DNA of 64,000 bases from Timema cristinae (Eukaryota; Arthropoda; Insecta; Phasmatodea; Timematidae), in the NCBI GenBank assembly GCA_039000515.1, contig JBCFYV010000001.1, positions 60,012,234-60,076,233 of the forward strand, read 5' to 3'. Position numbers and translations under genes: made by a program. Every line of letters starts with the position of its first letter. The stretch's first letter is position 1. Positions 1 through 12,530 of the stretch are shown piece after piece. The notes beneath the pieces were generated by a model. The model had not been told where the DNA came from. It saw only the letters and a program-made list of their open reading frames with translations, and did not search any database.

Positions 1-2335
1 TGTCAAACTGTCCTCTCTACTCTCATTGTCCAACATCCTCTGCTCTCATTGTCACTCGTCTCTCTCATTGTCCAACAGTCCCTCTGCTCTCATTGTCCAA
101 CATGTCCTCTCTCTCATTGTCCAACAGTCCTCTGCTCTCATTGTCAACTGTCCTCTCTCTCATTGTCCAACTGTCCTCCTCTCTCATTGTCCAACTGTCT
201 CATCTACTCTCATTGTCCAAATGTCCTTACTCTCATTGTCAACTGTCTCTCTACTCTCATTGTCCAACTGTCTCACTCTTCATTCAACTGTCTCTCTACT
301 CTCATTGTCCAACTGTCTCATCTACTCTCGTTGTCCAACTGTCCCTTAGCTCTCATTGTCCAACTGTCTCAACTACTCTCGTTGTCCAAGTTTCCCTCTA
401 CTCTCATTGTCCAACAGTCCCTCTGCTCTCGTTGTCCAACTGTACTCTACTCTCATTGTACAAGTGTCCCTCTAACTCTCATTGTCCAAATGTCCTCATC
501 TACTCTCATTGTCCAATGTCTCACTACTCTCATTGTCCAAGTGTCCCTCTACTCTCATTGTCCAACTGTCCTCTACCTTACTTCTCATTGTCCAACTGTC
601 CTCTACTCTCATTGTCAAACTGTCTCCTCTACTCTCATTGTCAAACTGTCTCATCTACTCTCATTGTCCAACTGTCCTCTACTCTCATTGTCCAACTGTC
701 CTCTACTCTCATTGTCCAACTGTCCTCTACTCTCATTGTCCAACTGTCTCTCTACTCTCATTGTCAAACTGTCTCTCTACTCTCATTGTCCAACTGCTCT
801 CTTCAACTCTCTCTCTTGTCAAACTGTCCTCTACTCTCATTGTCCAACTGTCTCTCTACTCTCTTGTCCAAACTGTCCTACTCTTACTCTCATTTCATTG
901 TCAACTGTCCTCTACTCTCATTGTCCAACTGTCTCCAATCTACTCTCGTTGTCCAAAGTGTCCCTCTACTCTCATTGTCCAACTGTCATTTACTCTCATT
1001 GTCCAAGTGTCCTCTACTCTCATTGTCAAACTGTACTCTACTCTCATTTTCAACGTTTCTACTCTCATTGTCAACTGTCTAATACTCTCGTTGTCCAAGT
1101 GTCCCTCTACTCCATTGTCCAAACTGTCCTCTGCTCTCGTTGTCCAACTGTCCATCTACTCTCATTGTCCAACTGTCTCATCTACTCTCATTGTCCAACT
1201 GTCTCTTACTCTCATTGTCCAATGTCTCTACTCTCATTGTCAATGTCCTCTGCTCTCTTGTCCAACTGTCTACTTCTCAGTCTCTCTCATTGTCAATGTC
1301 TCACTTCATTGTCCACTGTCTCATCTACTCTCATTGTCCAAACTGTCTCATCTACTCTCATTGTCCAACTGTCCCTCTGCTCTCATTGTCCAACTGTCTC
1401 AACTACTCTCGTTGTCCAAGTGTCCCTCTACTCTCATTGTCAGTGTCCTCTACTTCATTGTCAAACTGTCTCATCTACTTCATTGTATCACATCCTTGTC
1501 AACGTCTCACTACTCTCATTGTCCAACTGTCTCAACTACTCTCGTTGTCCAAGTGTCCCTCTACTCTCATTGTCAAAACTAGTCTATCTATCTGCATCTG
1601 TCCAACTGTCTCATCTACTCTCATTGTCCAACTGTCTCATCTACTCTCGTTGTCCAAGTGTCCCTGCTCTCATTGTCCAACGTCTCAACTATCTCGTGTC
1701 CAAGTGTCCTTACTCTCATTGTCAATGTCACTTCTCTCATTGTCAACTGTAACTTACTTCATTGTTCAATGTCCCTCTACTCTCATTGTCCAACTGTCTC
1801 ATCTACTATCATTGTCCAACTGTCCCTACTCTCATTGTCCAACTGTCTCATCTACTCTCGTTGTCCAACTGTCCTCTACTCTCATTGTCAAACTGTCACT
1901 TACTCTCGTTGTCCAATGTCCTCTCTACTCTCATTTGTCACTGCTTCTTCAATCTTATCATTGTCCAACTGTCCATCTACTATCATTGTCCAACTGTCCC
2001 TCTACTCTCATTGTCCAACTGTCTCATCTACTCTCATTGTCCAACTGTCCCTCTACTCTCATTGTCCAACTGTTCATCTACTCTCATTGTCCAACTGTCC
2101 TCTACTCTCATTGTCCAACTTTCCTCTACTCTCATTGTCCAAACTTCACTCTGCTCTCATTGTCCAACTGTCCCTCTATACTCATTGTCCAACGTCCCTC
2201 TACACTCATTGTCCAACTGATCCCTCTGCTCTCATTGTCCAACGTTCATCTACTCTCATTGTCCATCTGTCCCCTCATACTATCATTGTCCAACTTTCCC
2301 TCTTCCTTACAGTGTCCAACTGTTCATTGAACCTT
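1..2335. repeat. 24-26 bp pyrimidine-rich minisatellite array, left edge open
   Basis: About 2.3 kb of head-to-tail copies of a unit close to CTCTACTCTCATTGTCCAAC followed by TGTC. The basic length is 24 bp, and common variants insert TCA or C after TGTC to give 25 or 26 bp. The array runs off the left end of the window and breaks down near 2300-2335. The + strand is strongly C/T rich. Because 24 is a multiple of three and the unit has few stops, the array shows long open frames on + (up to about 567 codons) and an eight-residue periodic frame on - (DSWTMRVE). These are by-products of the repeat. Many one-base deletions inside units suggest either real decay or poorly polished long-read sequence. 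Confidence 0.95.
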
Positions 2336-4139
2336 GTTTGGACGGACTGAAGGACAATTCTCAACAGTCCAATAGTGCGGTAAAAACAAGTAGCGCAGAC
2401 GAGTCATAGAACGCAGTCCAAACAAACGAGCCAGATTCACCGGAAGTGCTAACTTAACAGCAATGCATTAAACAGGCTTGATCAGCTATAGACCCAGTCG
2501 CCAGGTTTCTTTTGAACACTCCCATTCCACATATAGCTACCGTGTTTTATACTTGTGTTTGAGTCGATAAACGTAAATGAGGTTAATTGATCATATTTTA
2601 ATAACTATCCAAAATAATTGAGAATGGCCTTTTAAATTTTCCATTAGTGCAAAAATTTTGAGACCTATACTTTAAGTCATTTACTCTTTTTAACCCTTTA
2701 TTCCTAGGCTAGTTAAATAAATTGTTATTTATAATATAAATCCAATTAAATTTAATAATAGTGTTACTAACATTACATAGTAAGAATAGTATTACGTTAG
2801 GTCACAACCTATCTTTGAATATATTATATAGATAACACGTTAGCTTAAATATGTAATATGCGTGTATTAACATAAAGTTGATATTATTATTTGTCATTTA
2901 AATTGCCACAAAATATAAAATATCCCAACTATAGATCTACATAATTAGCTAGAAGTTTATAATATTACTTAAGCTCAAATGACCTAACTTTGCACCAATA
3001 AATGGAATTGTTTAGTTACACTTTAATAAAAGCAAATAATTTACACTTAGTTATTATTTTGAATAACATTTATCTATATATGTTGTATACAAAATTAAAA
3101 TCTATCTATATTATATTAAAAAGTCCAAGCTTAAAAACAATTGTTTTTAAAATCTAGCTTTATATGAATTAATGAAAAATGGCATGATTAAAAATATATT
3201 CGTATTTCAAATATAAAATTAATATTTATTCATGCTACATAATACACTTTATTTTGTCATGCGGTATTTAATAAATACTCTGTAATGCTAACTGTGAATA
3301 TCTGTTCACAATATTTACAACCTTACAGATATTGTATCCGACATAGAGAGTAATCCTTTGGGAAGCTATTCAGTTTTTTATTTTGCTCAGTCTCCTCCCC
3401 CAATTCCTCCCACTCTCCACCAATCATCAATATGGACAAATTAATCCCTAACAAGTTGCTCCTATCTAGGAGTTTCCATTTTCTACCTTAATATGCAATA
3501 ACACTTATTATTACATATTTGGTTTGGGCTAGTCACATTTTTATAGGCTATTCAGTCATTTTCATGAGACCAAGTAGTTTAATAGTTTGGTAAATTACGC
3601 ACAAGCCTATAATGGTAGGGATACAAAACAGATTCAGTACTTTACCAACACTCAATGGCTGAATTTTTATTATTTTCTTTGTGTGAATTGTGCAGTTAAG
3701 CTGTATTATTGAATAGTCTTTGATAGATTTCAAAGTTAAGTGAATAGGATATCCTAGATCATTCATCCTTGTTGAAGCTGGTATATTTTAGTTTGTTTTG
3801 TTTGTTTTGTCCAGTTTTAGATCTTCATGAAGTAATACGTGGTAATTTATTTATATCAGTCAAAACTTCCAATAATATGATTTCAGCTCTAAATTAGTAC
3901 AGTTTTGTTTGTCAAATTTATTCGTTCAAATAATGTAAGTAATTCTTACAGGATTTGAATAACAACAATATCACACAAGATCAACCATCTAGTGCTTTTA
4001 TTATTGATTCTATAATTCTATAAAATGTGTTAGGCCTATGAGATAGAAAAAAATAGTTTTAGCATAAATATTATTAGTTGAAATGTTTATGTTTGTAGCT
4101 TTTAATCTTTATTTATATCTAGTTTCTATTAACTTGATA
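2336..4139. other. AT-rich stretch with no recognisable gene
   Basis: Very AT-rich DNA with stop codons throughout all frames. I see no domain, tRNA, tandem repeat or terminal inverted repeat that I can defend. A short less AT-rich patch lies next to the minisatellite (2336-2530). Confidence 0.6.
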
Positions 4140-5805
4140 TCAAATGATTGACTTTGTGGTGTATGATGAGGGACTGAGAAGTTTAGTACGGAATACCAGG
4201 GCTGTGCGTGGAGATGAATGTGGAACGGATCTCATTAGTTGAATTAGTAGGAGTTTTGTGAGGAAGAAGTGCAAAAGTATTAAGTAGATAGAAGATAAAG
4301 TGGAAAAATTGCAGGATAAAAGTGTGAGAGCAGAATAAGAAAGATTGATGGGCAAAAAATTAACTTTATAAAAGCATGAATGGTATGTCGAAATAAATGC
4401 TAATTATAAAGAAAGTACAATATAAAAGAGGCTGTAACTGAGTGTGCAAAAGATATGTGTGGTTCTTCGATAGTAGAAAACTTATTAAGAAATGTGTGGA
4501 GTGAAAAGGTGAAAAAAGCTTTGAAAGTAAAGAAAGAATCATATAAACGAATGACTACTTTGAAGAGTGAAGGGGATCATAATATATTGTGTGACGTATA
4601 AAAAGAGAAAAAATTGACTGCAAAGAAAGTAAAGGACGAGTAAGGAGCAAAAGAGGTTAAAAGAATAAGAAAGAATGCAGTATGATTTTGAAGGAAATAA
4701 GAAGCTGTTCTGGAAGTTGGTAAAATTCATTAAACAAGGAGTGCAAGGAAAGTACTATGGCATTTAGAAAGAACGTAGTGAAATAATCTTTGATGAAAAC
4801 AGTTTAAGAGAGCAATAGAGAATGTATTTTGAGCAACCGTATGGCAAAAACTTAGATAAAGTGAGTATTAGTTAGATAAGAGAAAAAGTGGGGAAAATGA
4901 TATTATGAGTGAAATAATTAATGATGGCGGGGGGGGGGGGGGGGGTTCAAAGATTGAAAGTGTTAAAGAATGGCAAAGCTGTGGGAGTAGATGGGATCAC
5001 AAGTAAAATACCGAAGTGTGGGAGGATAATACCACTAGACAGATTGTGTAAGTTGTTCAATGTGTGTGCTGGAATTTCAAATGTTCCGAATGACTGGAAG
5101 ATTACTGTAATTGTACCTTTGTACAAAGACAGTATGAATGAATGTAATAATGATAATAATGATAGGGGAATTAGTTTGTTGAATATTCCAAGTAAGGCTT
5201 TTGGGAGAGTTCTAATTGAGAGGATGCATGAAAAAACAACGGACAAGATTTTGGGATGTGCAATGTGGGTTCACGCCAGGTAAAGATGCAAATACCGAAT
5301 ATTTGCATTGCAGCAAATGATTGAGAATGGCATTAAGGAAGAAAGTGTGTGGTGCACTAGTTAATCTAGAGAAAGCGTATGATAGGGTTAATAGGAGGAT
5401 GTTAGGGAGCATGGTGTGGATGCATTGTTAGTAAATGCAATTGTGGCTGTGTATGATGGAATAGAGTAAAGCATGAGCTAGGGTGGGAGAAGCTTTGAAT
5501 GAATGGTTCATCATTGAACAATATGTTACACAAGGCTGTATTATGTCTCCACGGTCCATGGATTTTAAAATATCTTTATGGGACTTTATGGATTAGAGTA
5601 TGTGAATGCTTGAGAGAATGCGGTTGGGGTAAAATGGACAATGTTAATGTGAGAGTGTTGCTATCTACAGATGATGCAGTATTAATGTCTGAGAATTAAA
5701 GTGACTTGCTGAATGCATTAAATAGTTTGAATATGGTGACAGGTAGAATAGATCTTCATATAAATCTATCCAAAACAAGTATGGTAGTTCTTGAAAGGCA
5801 CACCT
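4140..5805 (+). pseudogene. LINE endonuclease/reverse transcriptase, decayed
   Basis: This is a non-LTR retrotransposon whose enzyme would copy its own RNA at nicked target DNA. Reading + with frameshifts gives, in order: a stretch at about 4150-4230 resembling the end of the endonuclease domain, a basic linker (4300-4900), the start of the reverse transcriptase around 4965 (KNGKAVGVDGIT), the fingers/palm stretch WKITVIVPLYK and RGISLLNIPSKAFGRVLIER (5095-5220), a GCIMSP-like motif near 5533, and the palm catalytic box as TDDAVL at 5666 (family form ADDA). Many stops and frameshifts, plus a poly-G run at 4929-4945, break it. It resembles the endonuclease/reverse transcriptase LINEs common in arthropods and nematodes. 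I cannot fix the clade. There is no poly-A tail or target duplication I can define. Confidence 0.85.
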
Positions 5806-6056
5806 TTATTTATTTATAATTTTATTTTTATTTATTTATTTATAATATTGGGATTTGCTTGGTCCTCTTTTCAATTAACTTCTGGAAATAATAATTTCCT
5901 GTCTACTCCTGGAACGTTTGACTTGTAATAATAGATCTTCAGCTGGATTACTGGTCAATACTGTAGTTATTTAGCAAACCTTTATTTGCCCTTTAGTAAG
6001 AGTTGACGCGACAATGTTTCTTACTCAACGTCCATCTGTGTATTCCGTTTATTGTG
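5806..6056. other. AT-rich spacer
   Basis: Simple TTTA-rich sequence (5806-5850) follows the LINE relic. Nothing coding is seen. It is the last unique DNA before the block that recurs after the sequence gap. Confidence 0.6.
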
Positions 6057-9000
6057 AACGGGGCAGTGTCTGAAGATTATATTAGGGTAAACTGTTTGTT
6101 TCCATTCCATATAATCTCTCACTCTTTTTTTGACCAAGTCTGTAAACTTTCCATTTTTTTTCTTGGGGAAAGGGGCCAAAAACATCTTATGGGGTCCCAA
6201 GCACGCTCTGACCAAATGGAGATAGTTGCAAGTCCTTTAGTTGTGTGCCTCCCCTCATCCAAGAACTCCTCCGATGGTAAGCGTCACCTGCTACCTAGCA
6301 CCTTCTGTGCCAGATTTAGCGTCTTTCTCCCTGGCGTGGCCCCTTCCTGCGGTTGTTTCCATGGTTTCGCTACCTCCTTCTTCGCATTTCTTAGCTGGGT
6401 CCTTCCTTTGCCAAGGACTACTACCAACAATGGGCTTTGTCTTCTCCCGTTTTAAGCGTTAGCCCTTTTTTAACTCATCACATCTTTGGTTGATAGATCT
6501 TTCGAAATTATAGTTGTCTTTAATTCTCTAGCGAGTTGGTTTTCACGGGTGATTCCTGGCGGAGTGTCCTTACATTCCTGGTGTCACCCCAGAAAGTGCG
6601 GTACTCCTTTTTGACGTACCTAGGTGCCACCTTCCAAGCTATCCACCTTCTGTTATCAGGACTCTTTAACCCTACCACGTTTAGCTGTGACCTGTTAGTG
6701 TCGATCTCCTGTACTAACCTACTGATGGCATCCACTTCAACTCATTTGGATTTCACATTTTTAATTTTACCTTATTCTTCCGTATTTACCTTGGGGTTCC
6801 CATTTTACTGTTTGGGTCCATCGTTTCATTTTCTTCGTCTCACCAGGACCTCCACGAGACGTACTTATTGATTTTTGGGGTCATCCATTGCCCTTGTAGT
6901 TAAATAAAGGGGTCTTATCCTTTCTGGTCACTCCTTTATTCCCTCTTATTCTTAGGGATGTGTATTTGTTACAATTTTTGGTGGGTTTATCTGGGTTCAA
7001 CCCCTGCCACCAGTTTTATTTAGGTTCTCTCTTGTGCATTGGGCTGACGGGGTTGACTTTAACCCCCGTACTGCCCATTGGTCTATATTTCTGCCAGGTG
7101 CTATTTTCATCCCCAGCTATCATTTCAATTATTGTCAGTACAGTTGTTTCTTTCTGATATATTTTTGCTGGCCGACTTGAATAACTGAGTCCTCCTTTCT
7201 GACTTGGACTTTAGTGACCACCCTTGTTCCAGTCAATTCCACTTGGTTCAGATAGACTGCCGAGTTGGGTGACTCGTTCCCCGGTTGTGGCACTCATCTA
7301 TTCCTTTTTTTAAGCTGTGCATGTGAGGGGTAGTTTTCACGTCTACTGAGAAAAAAAGCTTTGTACGTGCCTGGGGAAGTAATATTTTAAATGACTCACG
7401 AGCTTACCTTCTTTTTATTTCTTGCAAGTCAAAAATATCCCCTGGATTATAATTTGGTGCAGATATTCATCAATGCAGAAATATTTTGTTTCATAGCGTT
7501 CATTGAATACGTGTTGCATCAGAAATAAATCTTGTAGGTACTCACTTCAATATTTGGAAAACAATGCTGCACGAGCGTCTACGTAACTTTTCCCAATACA
7601 GCTACATGTAGACTCCCAGTAGGTAGCATCCTTTTATAAAGATAGCAGAAATAATTTCAATTTTACATAATCCGGTATTGTAGCGTGTACATCCCTACCA
7701 ACCGAGTGATGCTACTAGGCTGAGGTCATTCGTCTGTCACAATTACCGGATTTGGGAATTCGACCCTTCATAATTAAGATTTGGTGTTAATCACGACGGT
7801 ATAGTGGTCCATGAATTTGTGGGATTCGATCAGTTTTTATCAATAGCTCTTTCAGTTTTACTAGCCGTTAGGGGCGCCCACCCCTCTCCTTGATACTAGA
7901 ATGTTACGTTTCATTCCAAAGACGTGTTCTTTGATCTTGATCATATTGTTCTTTATTGTTTCATTATAATGTAAATATGCTCATTGATTGCAGTTTGAAC
8001 CGCCTATAAAAAGGTTTGTCGTCCTTCAGGTCATCCACTACATTATTCACTTCACTAAATTGGTTTTGGCTCAATATCTGAGCCTTACAAATTTTATTTA
8101 CGTGACCCTCAATCATAATACATGCTTACTTAAGTTCATTACATTCTTCTCTGATTTTATTTATTTCCATCTGAAACACCTTCTCTATCTTCCTATGAGA
8201 CATTTTATTATATCATTAATATTTTTCTGGGTGCCATCAATACTCATATAATCATAAGATAGAATACAGCTGTGGATTAGGCATACTTAGCAGAAACACT
8301 AAAAAATGTAGTTAACTAAATAAAATGTGATAGATCTAAAGATAATTACAGGTAGTACTGCTACCTCATATTGGTGTATAAACGAGTTGTTGAGTAGTTG
8401 AGATGTGTTGTAAAGAGTCTATTTGCAGTTATTAATTGATAATATTTAAACAATCTGGTAGAAAGAAACTTTTCAAAAATTCTTGGAATGTTCTCCAATT
8501 TACGCCACTGGAGATTGAAAAATATTAGACCAACAAAATATGTTTTAGACAGAGGCTGTAGGAAATTGTCTCTTTTATAATATTGATGATAAGGATCTTG
8601 ATCTTGGAACAAACAAGAAAAAAAATATACTGCGAGATAGCTGGTTTTGGCTGCCATTTTTTAAAGATGGTGGTGCACAAAGGTCGAAAACTCAAATAAC
8701 CATTTAAATCTGAAACTACATGACCCTTTCAAATATCAAAACTCCCTGATTTATTGTAAACAAAAACTACTTATTGACTGGGCTATACAATATTGTCAAA
8801 TTTAAAGGTACAAAATAACGTTCGAGCTGGAGATGATGTTTTATTATTCCAAGATAGACCGCATGACTTGTGTCTTGTTTATCTGTCCCTGGGACTTTAG
8901 CAGAAACGGCCTTATGGGTTGTTTTGTAAATTACTATTTAGATTATATAGCCACGCCCTGAGAATATATGTAATTTTAGTTCCAAATACAAAATTAGCAG

Positions 9001-9600
9001 GAGTTTAATGGAAACTACAAATTTTTCTAAAATTAGTATATGTATTAAAAATTGCTTCTACTATTTTCTGTAGTCTACCGGTACTGATAAACAATTTGTG
9101 AAAAGCTGAGACTGTTAAAAAGATATTTAAACCGTGAAAAATTGTGATATAAGCGTAAAAAGTTTGTATTCTCAAGGAAAACTTAACTATAAGCTATATC
9201 TGAGTATTATGATCCAAACTATAATAGAGACGTATGGAAACGTAAGTACGATTGTGTCGAAGTATTTATTTAATAAGTATATTCTCACAACTATCCAATT
9301 TTGCTGTCAATAAACTCAAGTACGACAGCAAAACGCGTTAATTTTCTTATTCCGGAAACGCTAATGGTGTATTCGTAATCTTAATAGCTACGTATTATAG
9401 CCTTGCTTGAAAAAAATAAGAAGAAGAATTATCTTTCAAACTCTAAAATATTATTTTCATAACTTATATGCTTTCTCATAAACTAAACCATATTATTAGA
9501 ATGGCAGCTAGATTAAGATAAAGACATGAAACGCCAATTTTCTAAAATCATCATGGGGTGCAGCTGTTAATATTTTGTATTCCTGCTGTAACGTTGTTTA
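6057..9600. other. Unrecognised DNA within copy 1
   Basis: I find no gene I can name. Short coding-like fragments occur on the minus strand. One is 6021-6215, which is lysine-rich and contains DLVKKRVRDYMEWKQ. Another is 6520-6735, which contains RRWIAWKVAPRYVKKEYRTF. They are interrupted by stops and frameshifts between about 6000 and 7100, and might be the remains of a gag-like or other element protein. 8361-8657 (-) is another open stretch without a recognisable domain. The equivalent bases in copy 2 are 18017-21560, where some of these frames differ by single-base indels. Confidence 0.5.
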
Positions 9601-9633
9601 AATACAATAAGGTTTAATATATATATATATATA

Positions 9634-9712
9634 CCCCAGATCAGTGAATATACTAAATATAACATCGTATTAGTATGATTGGATCTGATGGAGGGATAAA
9701 GATCAAATGACT
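9634..9712 (+). repeat. About 80 bp direct repeat, left member, copy 1
   Basis: A segment starting CCCCAGATCAGTGAATATAC and ending AAGATCAAATGACT recurs at 11469-11549 in the same orientation, 1.8 kb away. This member is bounded on both sides by (TA)n runs (about 9617-9633 and 9714-9729), as if it sits in the middle of a TA microsatellite. The copy 2 equivalents are 21591-21671 and 23429-23509. Confidence 0.85.
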
Positions 9713-9870
9713 CATATATATATATATAGATCAATAAACATCATAATTTAGAAATACATAGGATAAATATAAATGTTTGATAAATTCCCTTCATTATGTA
9801 GACCTCTACCATAAGATTGTCTAAATTTGAAGTTTTATTAGATCAATAATATGACTTAAATCTTTAAGCA

Positions 9871-10225
9871 ATTATACTATTATAAAGCCACATGGCTGAC
9901 TCACTCACTGACATTAATGTTTACGCACTTCCAGATGAGCTAGGAACTTGAAATTTGGCAAACTTGTAGCTTTTAGCCTGTAACCGACGGGAACATTACT
10001 AAAAGTTAAAATAAAAAATTAACCCCGAAAATAATTTAAAATGTCAGAGCGACTTTAAAGTTGGTGCGGACCTTTCTTTGGAGGTCTCTTGTGACAAAAA
10101 GGTAAGACCTATCAAAAAACGGATCTTGAAATACATTAGTTTACATCCACTTTCAAATAAAACTCACTGGGGGTTTAGGGGCGTAGCCCCCAACGAGAAA
10201 AGCGAGTATAAAATACACAAACATA
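9871..10225. repeat. Probable interspersed repeat with GC hairpin, copy 1
   Basis: The stretch begins ATTATACTATTATAAAGCCA and carries a polar series of short blocks before a GC-rich hairpin (GGGGC-GTA-GCCCC at 10178-10190) and an AACGAGAAAAGCGAG segment. The strongly non-uniform composition in AT-rich DNA and the terminal hairpin look like a non-autonomous mobile element, but I cannot assign a superfamily or define its ends. A 70-codon open frame over 10078-10290 is probably incidental. It recurs at 21831-22185. Confidence 0.4.
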
Positions 10226-10777
10226 AGCCAAACAATCAATTGTCTAAAGATCAAATGCCAAATATCAAATACTCATCACCTTATAAATAAGACATTCTGT
10301 AAATAAGGATGTACTTAATCTAAGCCATGTGTGAAAATATACACATATATAGGCCAGTTGGATAATTTAATTTTTTTTTCATTATATAAACATTTCAAAG
10401 ATATACATACTAAATAAAAAGTGTATCCTGGACTGAGAGTACTACGAGACCGTGAATGAATCATCAGGTTCAAGGGCAGTGATGCAATATTTACTTGGAG
10501 CAAAGGAAAACTTAAATGTTCTCACTGAACTGACGTCACTGTAACGTTATGTGTTTACGATTAAAAGTCACTGTAATATTTCATAGTGGGAAGATAAACA
10601 TTAATAACATTCACTGTAAAGAAAACCTTATAATGAGGTTTGGTGATCAGTTCAGGATAGGTTAATGTTAGGTTCGATTATAGAACGAAAACCAGGGTAT
10701 ATCATTGGTGGATTATATAGGGACAAAATGACAGATCATTAATATAGTATGAGGAAATACTAGTTAGATCAGTAGTA

Positions 10778-10985
10778 GAGTATAGAGAGACAATCGAGGA
10801 TATATTAGTGGGCAGAGTATAGAGAGACAATCGAGGATATATTAGTGGGAGAGTACAGAGAGACAATCGAGGATATATTAGTGGGAGAGTATAGAGAGAC
10901 AATCGAGGATATATTAGTGGGAGAGTATAGAGAGACAATCGAGGACATATTAGTGGGAGAGTATAGAGAGACAATCGAGGACATT
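10778..10985. repeat. 36 bp tandem repeat, about 6 copies, copy 1
   Basis: Six units of a 36 bp sequence containing GAGTATAGAGAGACAATCGA lie head to tail, ending at GAGGACATTG. The unit is a multiple of 3 and open on both strands, so periodic reading frames appear (GEYRETIEDILV on +). Copy 1 has one 37 bp unit (an extra C near 10813) that shifts the frame. Copy 2 (22737-22945) lacks that base. A coding role is unlikely. Confidence 0.9.
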
Positions 10986-11468
10986 GTATAGAATAGTATT
11001 TTATTTTGGAAATGTTATATTAGGTTTAATAATGCTATATTTTTATCAAATAAAAAAACAAATTCAGTTTATCAAGCTTCTTTCATTATCGAGACATATT
11101 AATACCTGCTCCAATCCACATCTTGTCTGAGTAAGGAGGGCGACTATTCTAAAATAAACATTCACTCGTATGTATTTTCAAGACTGAATTTTATTTATCA
11201 AACATTTTACATTTCGGTTGTGAATTTTAGACATTAGCCTAATGTACAGTTGCACTTAGGATACCGGACTCAACCTCATACCCCCAATAATCAAATAGGT
11301 AGCCTGGTGCAAGAATTGAACCAGAGACTCAGTAAACAGAATTCATTATGATAGGTTAGTCTAGTGATTGTTTAATGTTATTTTATGTGTAAGTTAAGTT
11401 GGTTAGTTTGACCTATATTAAGGATAAGTTAGTCAGGTTATGTTAGGGCCAAATATAAATGTGAACAA

Positions 11469-11549
11469 CCCCAGATCAGTGAATATACTAAAATATAAAC
11501 ATCGTATTAGTATGATTGGATCTGATGGAGGGATAAAGATCAAATGACT
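11469..11549 (+). repeat. About 80 bp direct repeat, right member, copy 1
   Basis: Second member of the repeat at 9634-9712, nearly identical. It is not flanked here by TA microsatellite. Confidence 0.85.
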
Positions 11550-11564
11550 AATGCTTATGCTGAA

Positions 11565-12530
11565 ATCAAGCTTTAAGTATGGAAACGATCGATAAAGCTT
11601 GATTAAATGTATACTAAGTATGATAAGTAAGTTGATCAAAATGTCTTATAAGTATGGCACATGACTCTATCTGTAAGAAATATAGAAGAATTAAGTAATG
11701 ATAAACAAATTACTGGTTTTGATTAATGAACGATGATAAAGTTAATATCTTATTGAAGTTTAATGCATGACTGGAACTGGCGGATCATGAACAAGTACAA
11801 TATCATGGGATGCATGATCCTAATCAATTAAGAATAATCCTATGCAATGTAAGTATGATGAATTCCATCAATGAGAAATGTGCTTAAGTATCTGTCTCAA
11901 GCCAAGTATAGTTAGATTTATTACATTTTATAGCAATAAATGAGTAATGATCAAATATGTTGTAAGTATGGGAGACCTATAATAAAGCTTATGTACTGTA
12001 TGATCAATGATCATACGTCTTCTAAGTATGAACGATAAAATGTCGTATGGGGCCCGGTATGATCAATGTATCTTGACTCTAATAAGCGTCAGACGATAAA
12101 AAGTTTGGCAACTACTATGTAGGCAAAAAATGGCAAGAGAAGAATCTAAAGAGAGGGAACACAAAGTATTGTGAAAATGTGCCTGAATGAGCATACCTCG
12201 TTAACATCTGTGCTGTGTGTGACCTCATCAGCAGATAGTAAGGGTGGTCTGAACCTTTCCCGAGGCATAGATGGAGAGTGCCCCTTCTACGATGGGGATA
12301 TTTGTTAGCGGTTAGAAAGTATGAATGGTTATAATGTTATTCCACAATACATTCACTCTATCTTCAAGTATGAGCAATTTAACGTTTAATGCCGTATTAG
12401 AGATTAAGGATGAGCTTTGTCAGTCGATGAAAATGTATCGTTATAGACTCGAGCTACCCAGTCAAAAAGATTAAGAGTGACCTCTCTGAGATAAAGAATT
12501 TAGGATGTTAGCGTTTAGAAAGTATACATA
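11565..12530. other. Region with recurring TAAGTATG motif
   Basis: About ten occurrences of (T/A)AAGTATG or a close variant lie on the + strand, often next to GATAAA, GATCAA or AAGCTT words (for example 11571, 11611, 11645, 11848, 11961, 12020, 12364). It could be a very degraded tandem repeat. No open frame of note is present. It is repeated in copy 2 at 23525-24490. Confidence 0.4.

Noticed and set aside
49..2330. Long open frames (up to 567 codons) rich in Ser, Leu and Cys
   Set aside because: They follow exactly from the 24-26 bp repeat unit, occur in all + frames at once, and have no non-repetitive part.
10702..10974. Periodic open frame over the 36 bp repeat, both strands
   Set aside because: The unit length is a multiple of 3. 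A one-base difference between the block copies breaks one frame with no sign of selection.
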